NCBI RefSeq assembly: GCF_900106695.1
Contig: NZ_FNMZ01000012.1
Coordinates: 59,342 to 123,341 of the forward strand
DNA length: 64,000 nucleotides
DNA from: Albimonas donghaensis
GTDB taxonomy: Bacteria; Pseudomonadota; Alphaproteobacteria; Rhodobacterales; Rhodobacteraceae
Direction of reading: 5' to 3'
Below the pieces are notes generated by a model that saw nothing but the letters and a program-made list of their open reading frames with translations, was not told where the DNA came from and did no database searches. Within the stretch, counting starts at the first letter, position 1, and each line of letters begins with the position of its first letter. Made by a program: the position numbers and the translations under genes. Below, piece by piece: positions 56,788 to 63,489 of the stretch.

Positions 56788-58479
56788 ATGGCCGAGAATG
56801 GAGTCCGGACGCCAGACCTGTCGCAGGCCGTCCTGCTGGACGAGCTGCTGGGCCACCGCGACGGCTCGACTGTCCGCGCTCCGGTCGCCAGCCTCGCCGC
56901 GCAGATCGACGAGATCAAACCCCGGTTCGGGGCCGTCGCCAATCTGCTCGCTGACACCGGGCCGTCTCGCGGCGTGGGCGCCATCTGGGAGGCGGGCGGT
57001 TTCCGCTACCAGGAGGCTGCGTCCGGCGCGACTGATCACCATGTGACCACCGCCGGCGGCGTGAAGCTCTACGCGATCAGCAGCGGCGGGTGCATCTGTC
57101 CCGAGCAGTTCGGGACGGCGAGCGGCGGCACCGGGAACGATCTCGCGCTGCTCGAGGCCGCGCATGATTTCGCGCAGGCGCAGAAATGCGCGATCCTGGC
57201 GCAGGGCGTCTATGGCTTGCTGACGCCCTGGGAGGTCGATTCCCAGAACGTCATGATCCGCGGCATCAACCCGACGGCGCACAATCAACCGCGATCCGGT
57301 CTCCAGAAGCTGTCCGGCTTCACCGGGCTCGCCGCCCTGGTGGTGGCGGACGGCGTGAATGGCATCACCATTGAGCATTTTTACGTCAACGGGGGGGACT
57401 ACGCCGAGCCCGATGGGCCCGGCGGCTATGAGGCGGGTCACGGGATCTGGCTGGGCAAGTGCAGCTATGCGACGCTGCGCGAGGTGCAGACGCAAAACCA
57501 CGCGGGATATGGCATCGTCTTCAACGGGTGCTGGATCCTGCGGACCTATGGGCTGACGGTGCGCTGGAACGGGACGGAGACGGACAACACCTCGGGCGGC
57601 ATCTGGTGGCGCAACCAGGACCGCGAGAACAACAACCAGGAGCATTTCGGCCTGTTCTGCGTGGGCAACTCTGGGCGAGACCTGTATGCCGACGACGGCG
57701 GGGAGGCGCAGCTCCGCGCCAACGCGATCCATGTGTTTGGGGGGCAGATCGAAAGCTCTCTGGCGGATTGCGAGATCGAGGCGGGGACGCTTTTCGACTT
57801 CCACGGGACGCAGTTCACCGCGACGGAAGAGGCTCCCGATCCGGCGTTCAAGCTCGGCGATGACGACGCCGCAAATGGCGTCATCGTGCGGTTCATCGGC
57901 TGTTACTTCGCGCACAATTCGACCGGCCCGGGGTTCGCGCTTGCCACCGCGAGCAACCTCAAGCAGCTCGAAATCACCGGCTGCACCTGGACGCGGGGGA
58001 CTAGCTCCAAGTTCCTGGACGCGTCCGGAACGCCGAGAGCCAACAACGATGGCGATTTCCCGATCATCAACATAACGGGCGGATGGGTCGCCGCGGATCA
58101 GTTCAGCGATCCCAACCAGGTCGTCGCCGTCAACGGCGGCAACGGGGTCAATGCCGGCTACGAGCCGGGCACGGCAGGGGGCTTCATCCGGTTCGACAGC
58201 CGCGAATACGACGTCCCCGCCCAGATCGTGGTGAACCGATCCGGAGGCGCGGGCGTCAATCGGATCATGGAAGTCGGCGACGGCACGGACCTTGACAGGG
58301 TGACGTTGCAGAACCTGCGCCTGAGCATCGAGAAGCTGACCGCCGCGCCCGCCAACCCGGGCCAGGGCGACGTCGCCCTGGCTGATCGCCTGACCTGGGA
58401 CCCGAAGGCCATCGGCTCGGGCGGTCCCTACCTGGTCTGGTGGAACGGCAGCGCGTGGAAACTCCTGAGCGAACAGTAA
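56788..58479 (+). CDS. Tailspike-like protein with right-handed beta-helix
   Basis: A 563-aa protein. The N-terminal DLSQAVLLDELLGHRDG...RAPVASLAAQI part is an attachment region. Residues 95-430 have beta-helix rungs (NVMIRGINP, GITIEHFYVNGG, ATLREVQTQNHAGYGIVFNGC, NAIHVFGGQIESS, LKQLEITGCTWTRG) as in pectate-lyase-like spikes. It may bind or cut surface polysaccharide. The C-terminal DRLTWDPKAIGSGGPYLVWWNGSAWKLLSEQ resembles a fibre tip domain. Low conservation is expected. Confidence 0.82.
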   Translation: MAENGVRTPDLSQAVLLDELLGHRDGSTVRAPVASLAAQIDEIKPRFGAVANLLADTGPSRGVGAIWEAGGFRYQEAASGATDHHVTTAGGVKLYAISSGGCICPEQFGTASGGTGNDLALLEAAHDFAQAQKCAILAQGVYGLLTPWEVDSQNVMIRGINPTAHNQPRSGLQKLSGFTGLAALVVADGVNGITIEHFYVNGGDYAEPDGPGGYEAGHGIWLGKCSYATLREVQTQNHAGYGIVFNGCWILRTYGLTVRWNGTETDNTSGGIWWRNQDRENNNQEHFGLFCVGNSGRDLYADDGGEAQLRANAIHVFGGQIESSLADCEIEAGTLFDFHGTQFTATEEAPDPAFKLGDDDAANGVIVRFIGCYFAHNSTGPGFALATASNLKQLEITGCTWTRGTSSKFLDASGTPRANNDGDFPIINITGGWVAADQFSDPNQVVAVNGGNGVNAGYEPGTAGGFIRFDSREYDVPAQIVVNRSGGAGVNRIMEVGDGTDLDRVTLQNLRLSIEKLTAAPANPGQGDVALADRLTWDPKAIGSGGPYLVWWNGSAWKLLSEQ

Positions 58480-58511
58480 CGCCCCCCCATAATCTCCAGC
58501 GGAGACGTCGA

Positions 58512-58958
58512 ATGTCCCTCACACCTCTGTCGCGCGTCGTCGAAACGGCCGTCGAGGCCGCCAAGTCGGTGCGCCGCTCGGCTGTCGACGCCCGGGCCTC
58601 TGCCTCCCTCCGCGCCGTCGACATGGTCTCTCTGGTCAATGGGATGCAGGCGCGGTTCGATCGGATCAAGCCGGCGCTGGTTTTCGAGCCAGCCGAGGTG
58701 CAGGCGGCCGCCGTCGGGCTCTATGGATCGCAGGCCCCGGCGGACGTGCTGGCGCTGGTCGCCGCCGGGCAGGCCGCTGGCGCGGACGTGGTGGCGGCGA
58801 TCCTGGCCTCGCCGATCTCGCCGACCGCCACCGCTGCCCACGCCTGGGACGACGCCTCCGGCTTGCTGCTCGACCGCGCCTACGCCGGCGCGGACATTGC
58901 GTTCCTCGCCGCCCCTCTCGACGCTCTGATCGCCGCGCTGGAGCCGGTCGGTGGCTGA
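58512..58958 (+). CDS. Small fibre-region protein, 148 aa
   Basis: Helical protein: SLTPLSRVVETAVEAAKSVRRSAVDARASASLRAVDMVSLVNGMQARFDRI, then an Ala-rich part. ggaga precedes the start. It overlaps the next gene by 8 bp. It may be a tail-fibre chaperone or connector (inference from place). Confidence 0.65.
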   Translation: MSLTPLSRVVETAVEAAKSVRRSAVDARASASLRAVDMVSLVNGMQARFDRIKPALVFEPAEVQAAAVGLYGSQAPADVLALVAAGQAAGADVVAAILASPISPTATAAHAWDDASGLLLDRAYAGADIAFLAAPLDALIAALEPVGG

Positions 58959-59676
58959 CCTGATCGGGGCAGGATCGGCCGGGCTCGGGCGGTTCCGGGT
59001 CGATCGGGCGACGGGCGCTGTCCATTTCGACCCGCTCGCGTCCGAGAGCTGGCCAGAGGACGCTGTTACCGAGACCCGGCTCGCCGTTCTGGTGCGCGAC
59101 GCGACCGGGGCGCTGGCGCTTGCCGAGGTGGCGGTCGACGTGACCGGCCCGGCCTCGGTCCCGACCTACGTCACCGACGGGATGACTGCGACGGCGACCT
59201 GGGACGTGGTGGGGGCGTACTATGACGAATTGACTGAGGCGCGAGAGGCCAGCGCCCGCGTCAGCGGTTCTCGCGCCTCGGGCGAGGAGGGCATCCTGAT
59301 GGAGGCTGGGGGACGCCAGTCGGGCCTTCTGCTATACGTCTACGACGACACGCTGTATTTCCGCTGCGGCGCTGGCGACGACAGCTCGGACTCCGGCTTT
59401 GTTGACGCTCCTGCGCCGACTGGTGATTTCGTGGTCGAGTGGAGCGCGAGCGCGACAACGGGCAAACTCGCCCTCTATGTGGACGGGGCGCTGGTCGACA
59501 CGTCGACGTTCACATTTAACAAAATTTGTGGGGGCAATGTCGGCTCCCTCGGGGTCGCGGCGGAGCAGGTTGTCACCAATCTCGGGGGTTGGGGCAATGA
59601 CCAAGGCGCGTTCGAGGGCACCGCGTCCGAGGCGATCATCTACCTGGATCAGATCACCGCGGAGGTGGAGGCATGA
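58951..59676 (+). CDS. Phage tail-region protein with LamG/lectin-like domain
   Basis: A 241-aa protein. The N-terminal AGLGRFRVDRATGAVHFDPLASESWPEDAV...LALAEVAVDVTG is beta-rich. Residues 75-240 resemble a concanavalin/LamG fold (GLLLYVYDDTLYFRCGAGDD, VVEWSASATTGKLALYVDGALVDTSTF, EAIIYLDQITAEVE). It may bind surface glycans. GTG start overlapping the previous gene. Confidence 0.7.
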   Translation: MADLIGAGSAGLGRFRVDRATGAVHFDPLASESWPEDAVTETRLAVLVRDATGALALAEVAVDVTGPASVPTYVTDGMTATATWDVVGAYYDELTEAREASARVSGSRASGEEGILMEAGGRQSGLLLYVYDDTLYFRCGAGDDSSDSGFVDAPAPTGDFVVEWSASATTGKLALYVDGALVDTSTFTFNKICGGNVGSLGVAAEQVVTNLGGWGNDQGAFEGTASEAIIYLDQITAEVEA

Positions 59677-59936
59677 CGCTCACTGTCCCGGCCCTATCGG
59701 GCGCCCTCGCCTATGACGCCGCCGAAACGCTGATCGGGACGTTCGCGCCCACGGGCGGGATCGGGCCCTATGAGGTCGTCGCCATCGGGGCGGAGGCGCT
59801 GGCCTGGGCCGCCGCGGCCGAGGCGGCGGACGTGACGATTTCGGGGGCCTGGCCCACGGCGGCGGAGATCTCTGGCGCATGGCCTGCGACCGCCGTGATC
59901 GCCGGAGCCTGGCCCGACCCAATGGAGATACGTTGA
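59673..59936 (+). CDS. Small tail-region protein with SGAWP repeats
   Basis: An 87-aa protein. The N-terminal half looks like a small Ig-like fold start (LSGALAYDAAETLIGTFAPTGGIGPYEVVAIG). The C-terminus has three 10-residue repeats: TISGAWPTAAE, ISGAWPATAV, IAGAWPDPME. ATGA-coupled to the preceding gene. Unknown function; probably a fibre accessory. Confidence 0.6.
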   Translation: MTLTVPALSGALAYDAAETLIGTFAPTGGIGPYEVVAIGAEALAWAAAAEAADVTISGAWPTAAEISGAWPATAVIAGAWPDPMEIR

Positions 59937-59938
59937 CC

Positions 59939-60259
59939 ATGACCTCGCGGATCACCGCTCGCGACCACCTGGCTGCTGTGGCCTATTTCTCCGATCTGTC
60001 CGGCGATCCGATGGATCTGACCGGCGCGACCGTCGCCGCGGCGGCCGGCGCTGTGCCGGGTTCGGTTGCCGCCGATGTTGCGGCTGAGGTCACGATCCTC
60101 AGCGCCGTCGGCGGCGCCGTTCAGGTCTGGTTCCCCCCTGGCGCTCTGTCTGGTGCGAGCCGTTGGCGGGTGCAGGTCTGGGCGTCCGTCGACGGCGGCG
60201 TCCACACGCTGCCCGAGCTCGCCGTCGAGGTCATCGCAAATGTTGGTGGGGGCGGCTGA
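59939..60259 (+). CDS. Phage protein of 106 aa, beta-sandwich type
   Basis: TSRITARDHLAAVAYFSDLSGDPMDLTGATVAAAAG...AVQVWFPPGALSGASRWRVQVWASVDGGVHTLPELAVEV. This resembles BppU-type N-terminal baseplate domains. It lies 2 bp after the SGAWP gene. Structural role likely. Confidence 0.65.
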   Translation: MTSRITARDHLAAVAYFSDLSGDPMDLTGATVAAAAGAVPGSVAADVAAEVTILSAVGGAVQVWFPPGALSGASRWRVQVWASVDGGVHTLPELAVEVIANVGGGG

Positions 60260-60260
60260 T

Positions 60261-60920
60261 ATGACCTCGGCGGACATCAAGCGCGGGTGGCGCGCGCTGC
60301 TCGCCCGAATGTGGTCGATGCTATCCGCGTCGGCGCTCGCGCTGGCGGTGTCCGCGACGCTCGGCGCCGGCGCGTTCGTCGCAAACTGGATGTGGCGGGG
60401 CGCCGTCGCCGAGCTGCTGTTCGGCGCGCTTCAGGACAATCTCGGGATCACCGCGCTCGCCGCGGCGCAGGATGATCTGGCGCAGCGGATCGCGGTGCTC
60501 GAGCCCCCGCGCCGGATCGTCCGCTTCGACCCGTCGCTGTCCTACATCGTCGACGGCGCCTGCGTTCAGGGCCAGGAGTGCGAGGCGGTGTTCCTGGTGC
60601 GCCGCACGCCGTTCGGGGCGACCTGCGAACCGCCCCTCGCGGTGCCCATGGTCGCGAACCACGGCGGCCGGGAGCATCCCGCCGAGCGGCGCAGCGTGGT
60701 CGCCTGGCTCGAGGGGGATGAGTGGGACCGGGGCGCTGGCGCCTACGGGGTCAAAAGCGGCGAGGCCTGGACGCTGGTGCGGCTGATCTTCGTCGTCCCG
60801 CTGGCGGCGCTTCCGGGGAGGGCGGTCTACTTCTCCCGCCTCGACTACGACTGCGCAGGAGTTTCGCAGCCGACGCAGGAAAGCATTCGATTGCCATTTG
60901 AGATCCTGTCTGGCGCGTAG
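60261..60920 (+). CDS. Phage membrane-anchored protein, 219 aa
   Basis: One N-terminal TM helix (about 20-42: MLSASALALAVSATLGAGAFVANWMW) then a periplasmic beta domain with four Cys (CVQGQEC, TCEPP, YDCAG). It lies just before the endolysin, so it may belong to the lysis module (spanin- or release-like) or the tail end. No family recognised. Confidence 0.6.
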   Translation: MTSADIKRGWRALLARMWSMLSASALALAVSATLGAGAFVANWMWRGAVAELLFGALQDNLGITALAAAQDDLAQRIAVLEPPRRIVRFDPSLSYIVDGACVQGQECEAVFLVRRTPFGATCEPPLAVPMVANHGGREHPAERRSVVAWLEGDEWDRGAGAYGVKSGEAWTLVRLIFVVPLAALPGRAVYFSRLDYDCAGVSQPTQESIRLPFEILSGA

Positions 60921-60996
60921 CGAGCAGCCACGTCCGATTCTCCACCCTACAGACACATATGAGGCCGCCGCGGGCAACCGCGCGCGGGGTATCCGC

Positions 60997-61830
60997 ATGA
61001 TCCCTTCCGATTTCCGCGGCGCTGGCCGGCCCATCCCCGACGCGGGCCCCTGGCTTGATGCGGCCGAGGCGCTGGACTGCGAGGTCGCCGCAATCCGCGC
61101 CGTCGCCGAGGTCGAAAGCCGGGGCGCTGCCTTCCTCGCCTCCGGCCGACCGCCGATCCTGTTCGAGCGGCACGTCTTCCACCGCCTCACCGATGGCCGC
61201 TGGTCCTCGACCTATCCGGCGATCTCCTCCCCGGCTGCTGGAGACTATGGCGCGGCCGGCGACGCCCAGTTCTCCCGGCTGCGGGCGGCCATGGACCTAG
61301 ACCGCGTGGCGGCGCTGGAGGCGGCCTCCTGGGGCCGCTGGCAGGTGATGGGCTTTAACGCCCGGCTCTGCGGGTGGGCAGGCGTCGAGGCTTTCGTTTC
61401 GGCCATGTGTGGGAGTGAGGCCGCGCAGATCGCCGCATTCGTCGGCTACGTGCGCGGGGCGGGGCTCGCCGACGCGCTGCGGCGGCACGACTGGGCGGCG
61501 TTCGCCCGGGGCTACAACGGGCCGGCCTACGCCGCCAACCGCTACGACCAGAAAATGCGCGCCGCCTACGCCGCCCTCCGCTCCGAGCCCGGCGCTCCCG
61601 CCATGGCAGGCGGGATCGTCGGCGACGTCGACACGGTGCGTGAGGCGCAGCTCGTCCTGCAGCGCCTCGGCGACGAACCGGGCCCGGCCGACGGAATCGA
61701 CGGCCCGATGACCGGGGGCGCGCTAGCGCGGTTCGTCGCCCGCTGCGCCGACAGCCGCCTCGCCCCCGAGTTCAACCGCGAGACGTGCATCGCCCTGCAG
61801 GCGGCATGGGCCGCCATGGGCGCGACCTGA
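60997..61830 (+). CDS. Endolysin: N-acetylmuramidase with peptidoglycan-binding domain
   Basis: A 277-aa lysin. Residues 1-185 form the N-acetylmuramidase domain (VAEVESRGAAFLASGRPPILFERHVFHRLTDGRW with catalytic Glu about 40; ASWGRWQVMGFNARLCGW; FARGYNGPAYAANRYDQKM). Residues 200-275 resemble a PG-binding domain (REAQLVLQRLGDEPGPADGIDGPMTGGALARFV). No signal peptide, so export depends on the holin. The start at MIPSDF begins at the domain edge. Confidence 0.9.
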   Translation: MIPSDFRGAGRPIPDAGPWLDAAEALDCEVAAIRAVAEVESRGAAFLASGRPPILFERHVFHRLTDGRWSSTYPAISSPAAGDYGAAGDAQFSRLRAAMDLDRVAALEAASWGRWQVMGFNARLCGWAGVEAFVSAMCGSEAAQIAAFVGYVRGAGLADALRRHDWAAFARGYNGPAYAANRYDQKMRAAYAALRSEPGAPAMAGGIVGDVDTVREAQLVLQRLGDEPGPADGIDGPMTGGALARFVARCADSRLAPEFNRETCIALQAAWAAMGAT

Positions 61831-61843
61831 AAAGGAAAGACCG

Positions 61844-62209
61844 ATGGAAAACACCCTGACCACCCTCGCCGGCGCGCTGGTCGAGCCGTTGGCCCTGCTG
61901 ATCTCCGGCGCCGTGGTGATCCTGCTGCGCCAGTGGCTCGGCGTGCGGATTCGTGAAGCGGACCAGGCCGAGCTCGACGCGCTGGTTTCGCGGGCGCTGG
62001 CCTATGGCGTTGACCAGGTCGCCGAGGGGCGGCCCGGGGTCTCGCCGGCCTCGGCCGCCGCCGCGCTCCCGTCGCCCACGCGGGGCCGTGCGATCGACAC
62101 GGCGGTTGCCTATGCGCGCGGGGGCTCGCCCGGTCTGCTCAAACGGGTGGGGGCCACCGACGACGCTCTCGCGGCGCGGGTCAAGGCGGAGATCGCGGCG
62201 AGGGGGTAG
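61844..62209 (+). CDS. Holin (LL-H family-like)
   Basis: A 121-aa protein with one N-terminal TM helix (about 8-30: LAGALVEPLALLISGAVVILLRQWL) and a charged C-terminal part with repeated Ala and Arg. It lies 13 bp after the endolysin. It would open the inner membrane for lysin release. A terminator follows. Confidence 0.75.
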   Translation: MENTLTTLAGALVEPLALLISGAVVILLRQWLGVRIREADQAELDALVSRALAYGVDQVAEGRPGVSPASAAAALPSPTRGRAIDTAVAYARGGSPGLLKRVGATDDALAARVKAEIAARG

Positions 62210-62238
62210 CGCGCCGCTGGCGAGGGCTGGGACGGCGA

Positions 62239-62270
62239 GGGCCGCGCTCCGGATGGGGCGCGGCCCTTTC
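62239..62270 (+). terminator. Terminator of the late operon
   Basis: gggccgcgc, a 10-nt loop, then gcgcggccc with a tttcgcgtttc tail. It lies 30 bp after the holin stop and just before the convergent hicB stop. A 24-bp core is repeated at 62981. Confidence 0.8.
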
Positions 62271-62275
62271 GCGTT

Positions 62276-62659
62276 TCAGGCGCTCCGGAGGGCCGCAGAC
62301 GCCGCCTCCGCGAGGAAGCGGCTTCGGTTGCCAGCGACCGCGTCGATGCGCTCCAGGAGGTCTTCCGGGAGCGTGACGGAGATCCGCCTGGAACGGCCGG
62401 GGAGCGAAACCGGAGCGAAGGCGATGCACTCGGCGCCGGCCCGCATGTCAGGCTCGATCTCGGCGGCCAGGGTCGGCGCGGGGGCGTCCTCGCCGTCTTC
62501 GAGCATGGCCTCGAAAGCGGCCTCAAGGGCTTCACTCGCGCGGGTGACGACTTCCTCGATGGTCGCGCCGTTGGTGAAGCCGGGGAAGTCCGGGAACACG
62601 GCGCCGAACGCTCCGTCGTCGCCGCGGTGGATCACGATGGGGTAGAGCCGCGTGGGCAT
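62276..62659 (-). CDS. hicB: HicB antitoxin
   Basis: A 127-aa antitoxin. The N-terminal half is the partly degraded RNase-H fold (YPIVIHRGDDGAFGAVFPDFPGFTNGATIEEVVTRASEALEAAFE). The C-terminal half is a ribbon-helix-helix DNA-binding domain (RRISVTLPEDLLERIDAVAGNRSRF). It neutralises HicA and represses the operon, likely at the 25-bp dyad upstream of hicA. Starts 25 bp after the hicA stop. Confidence 0.92.
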   Translation of the reverse strand: MPTRLYPIVIHRGDDGAFGAVFPDFPGFTNGATIEEVVTRASEALEAAFEAMLEDGEDAPAPTLAAEIEPDMRAGAECIAFAPVSLPGRSRRISVTLPEDLLERIDAVAGNRSRFLAEAASAALRSA

Positions 62660-62684
62660 GGCCTGTCTCCTTCCGGGGCGCTCC

Positions 62685-62879
62685 TCACTTGAGGAGCTTG
62701 ACCCCGGTCTGCTTTTCAATCTGGCGGACGGTGGGCTTCGGGAGGTCGCCCCGGTGTTTCGAGACCACCGTGCGCCGCCCGTCCGGGTGGGTGAGCACGA
62801 GGTGGGAGCCCTTGCCGCTGCGCTGCACGAAACCCGCCGCGCGGAGGGCTTTCAGAATGTCGGCGGCGGTGATCGGCAT
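62685..62879 (-). CDS. hicA: HicA mRNA interferase toxin
   Basis: A 64-aa toxin with the double-stranded-RNA-binding-like fold: ITAADILKALRAAGFVQRSGKGSHLVLTHPDGRRTVVSKHRGDLPKPTVRQIEKQTGVKL. The catalytic His is H26 in GKGSHLVL. It cleaves mRNA without codon preference in relatives. The first gene of a leftward hicA-hicB pair; stabilises the prophage or blocks other phages. Confidence 0.93.
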   Translation of the reverse strand: MPITAADILKALRAAGFVQRSGKGSHLVLTHPDGRRTVVSKHRGDLPKPTVRQIEKQTGVKLLK

Positions 62880-62895
62880 TGGCGTGGCTCCCTGT

Positions 62896-62920
62896 CTGTA
62901 TGCATATTATATGCATACAG
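62896..62920. promoter_or_regulatory. hicAB operator, 25-bp dyad
   Basis: ctgtatgcatat-t-atatgcatacag, perfect 12-bp arms around one base, 17 bp upstream of the hicA start. A further atatgcata half-site lies at 62943-62951. The AT-rich palindrome suits HicB binding and overlaps the likely -10 region. Confidence 0.8.
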
Positions 62921-62978
62921 AGTGCCCGCCGGTCAAGTGACTATATGCATAAAGCGCACATAAGGCGTGGCTTGCAGG

Positions 62979-63009
62979 GCCCGCGCTCCGGATGGGGCGC
63001 GGCCATTTC
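62979..63009. repeat. Second copy of the late terminator hairpin
   Basis: A 24-bp sequence at 62981-63004 is identical to 62242-62265, and similarity continues past it (tttc-cgt-tc-gg pattern). The stem has one bulged C here. The two copies flank the hicAB module. Confidence 0.8.
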
Positions 63010-63160
63010 TCGTCTCTGGAGGCCTGCCGATTCTCCGGAACAAAGCGCGATTTTTCCTGGGCGGATTTTGGGCGGGAATCACGCTCAGTTCTGGTTAAGT
63101 TCGCGGAATTCTGACGAAAACCGGGAAAACGGGCTTCCGAGAAATCCCCGGAAAATGGCA
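63010..63160. other. Non-coding right end of the prophage (attP arm)
   Basis: AT-richer phage DNA between the repeated hairpin and the phage-borne tRNA promoter. No convincing gene is seen. It contains short repeats such as gaaaaccgggaaaac (63116-63130) and gcgggaa/ttctgac segments. It may hold integrase arm-type and accessory sites. Confidence 0.45.
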
Positions 63161-63189
63161 TTGCAACGCAATGGCTTGGCCCATATACA
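63161..63189 (+). promoter_or_regulatory. Phage-borne tRNA-Ser promoter
   Basis: ttgcaa (63161-63166), 17-bp spacer, tataca (63184-63189), 8 bp before the tRNA. Hexamers and spacing equal the host copy at 23573-23601, but about 7 of the 17 spacer bases differ. The phage therefore replaces the promoter it displaces. Confidence 0.8.
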
Positions 63190-63239
63190 CGTCCGCGGAG
63201 TGGTGGCCGAGTGGTCGAAGGCGCTCCCCTGCTAAGGGA
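63182..63239 (+). repeat. attR: 58-bp direct repeat (right)
   Basis: Identical to 23594-23651. It ends one base short of the 3' side of the anticodon stem of the intact tRNA-Ser. Exchange in the anticodon loop is likely, as for many tyrosine integrases. Confidence 0.92.
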
Positions 63240-63286
63240 GTAAACGGGAGACCGTTTCGAGGGTTCGAATCCCTTCCACTCCGCCA
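63197..63286 (+). tRNA. tRNA-Ser(GCU)
   Basis: A 90-nt class II tRNA. Acceptor ggagtgg pairs with ccactcc, discriminator G, encoded CCA. Anticodon loop ctgctaa (63229-63235) with anticodon gct. The long variable arm (taaacgggagaccgttt) and T-arm gagggttcgaatccctt are typical of tRNA-Ser. It reads AGC/AGU. The 5' half is supplied by the prophage, the 3' half by the host. Confidence 0.97.
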
Positions 63287-63489
63287 CGTTTTCCACCTAA
63301 GCGCCGGGAAAACATAGATAAAGTGGAAGTGGACGGAGCGCCGTCCCCCACCTTGTCCCCCATCGCAATCGCGGTGGAAGCGATTGAGCGGCTAGCCTGA
63401 CAACGCATCGGTATGATTTTCACGTTCTCGGGCGACAGGGCGTGCGCGCATCAAGTCGGGCATGATGACGGAACCCCCCTTGGGCATTG

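Larger units (their letters stand above)
23652..63239. mobile_element. Lambda-like siphovirus prophage, apparently intact
   Basis: Delimited by a 58-bp direct repeat in tRNA-Ser. It holds integrase, excisionase-like protein, two divergent repressors, early replication-region genes, a full lambda-order head and tail module, lysis genes and a hicAB module. No gene of the morphogenesis module is visibly broken. The structural order is Nu1-A-W-B-C-scaffold-D-E-FI-FII-Z-U-V-G/GT-H-M-L-K-J. The right-hand 5' tRNA half is phage-derived. Confidence 0.93.

Noticed and set aside
63287..63425. Possible integrase remnant after tRNA-Ser (VDGAPSPTLSP... frame)
   Set aside because: Only about 25 codons and no catalytic motif; could be chance.
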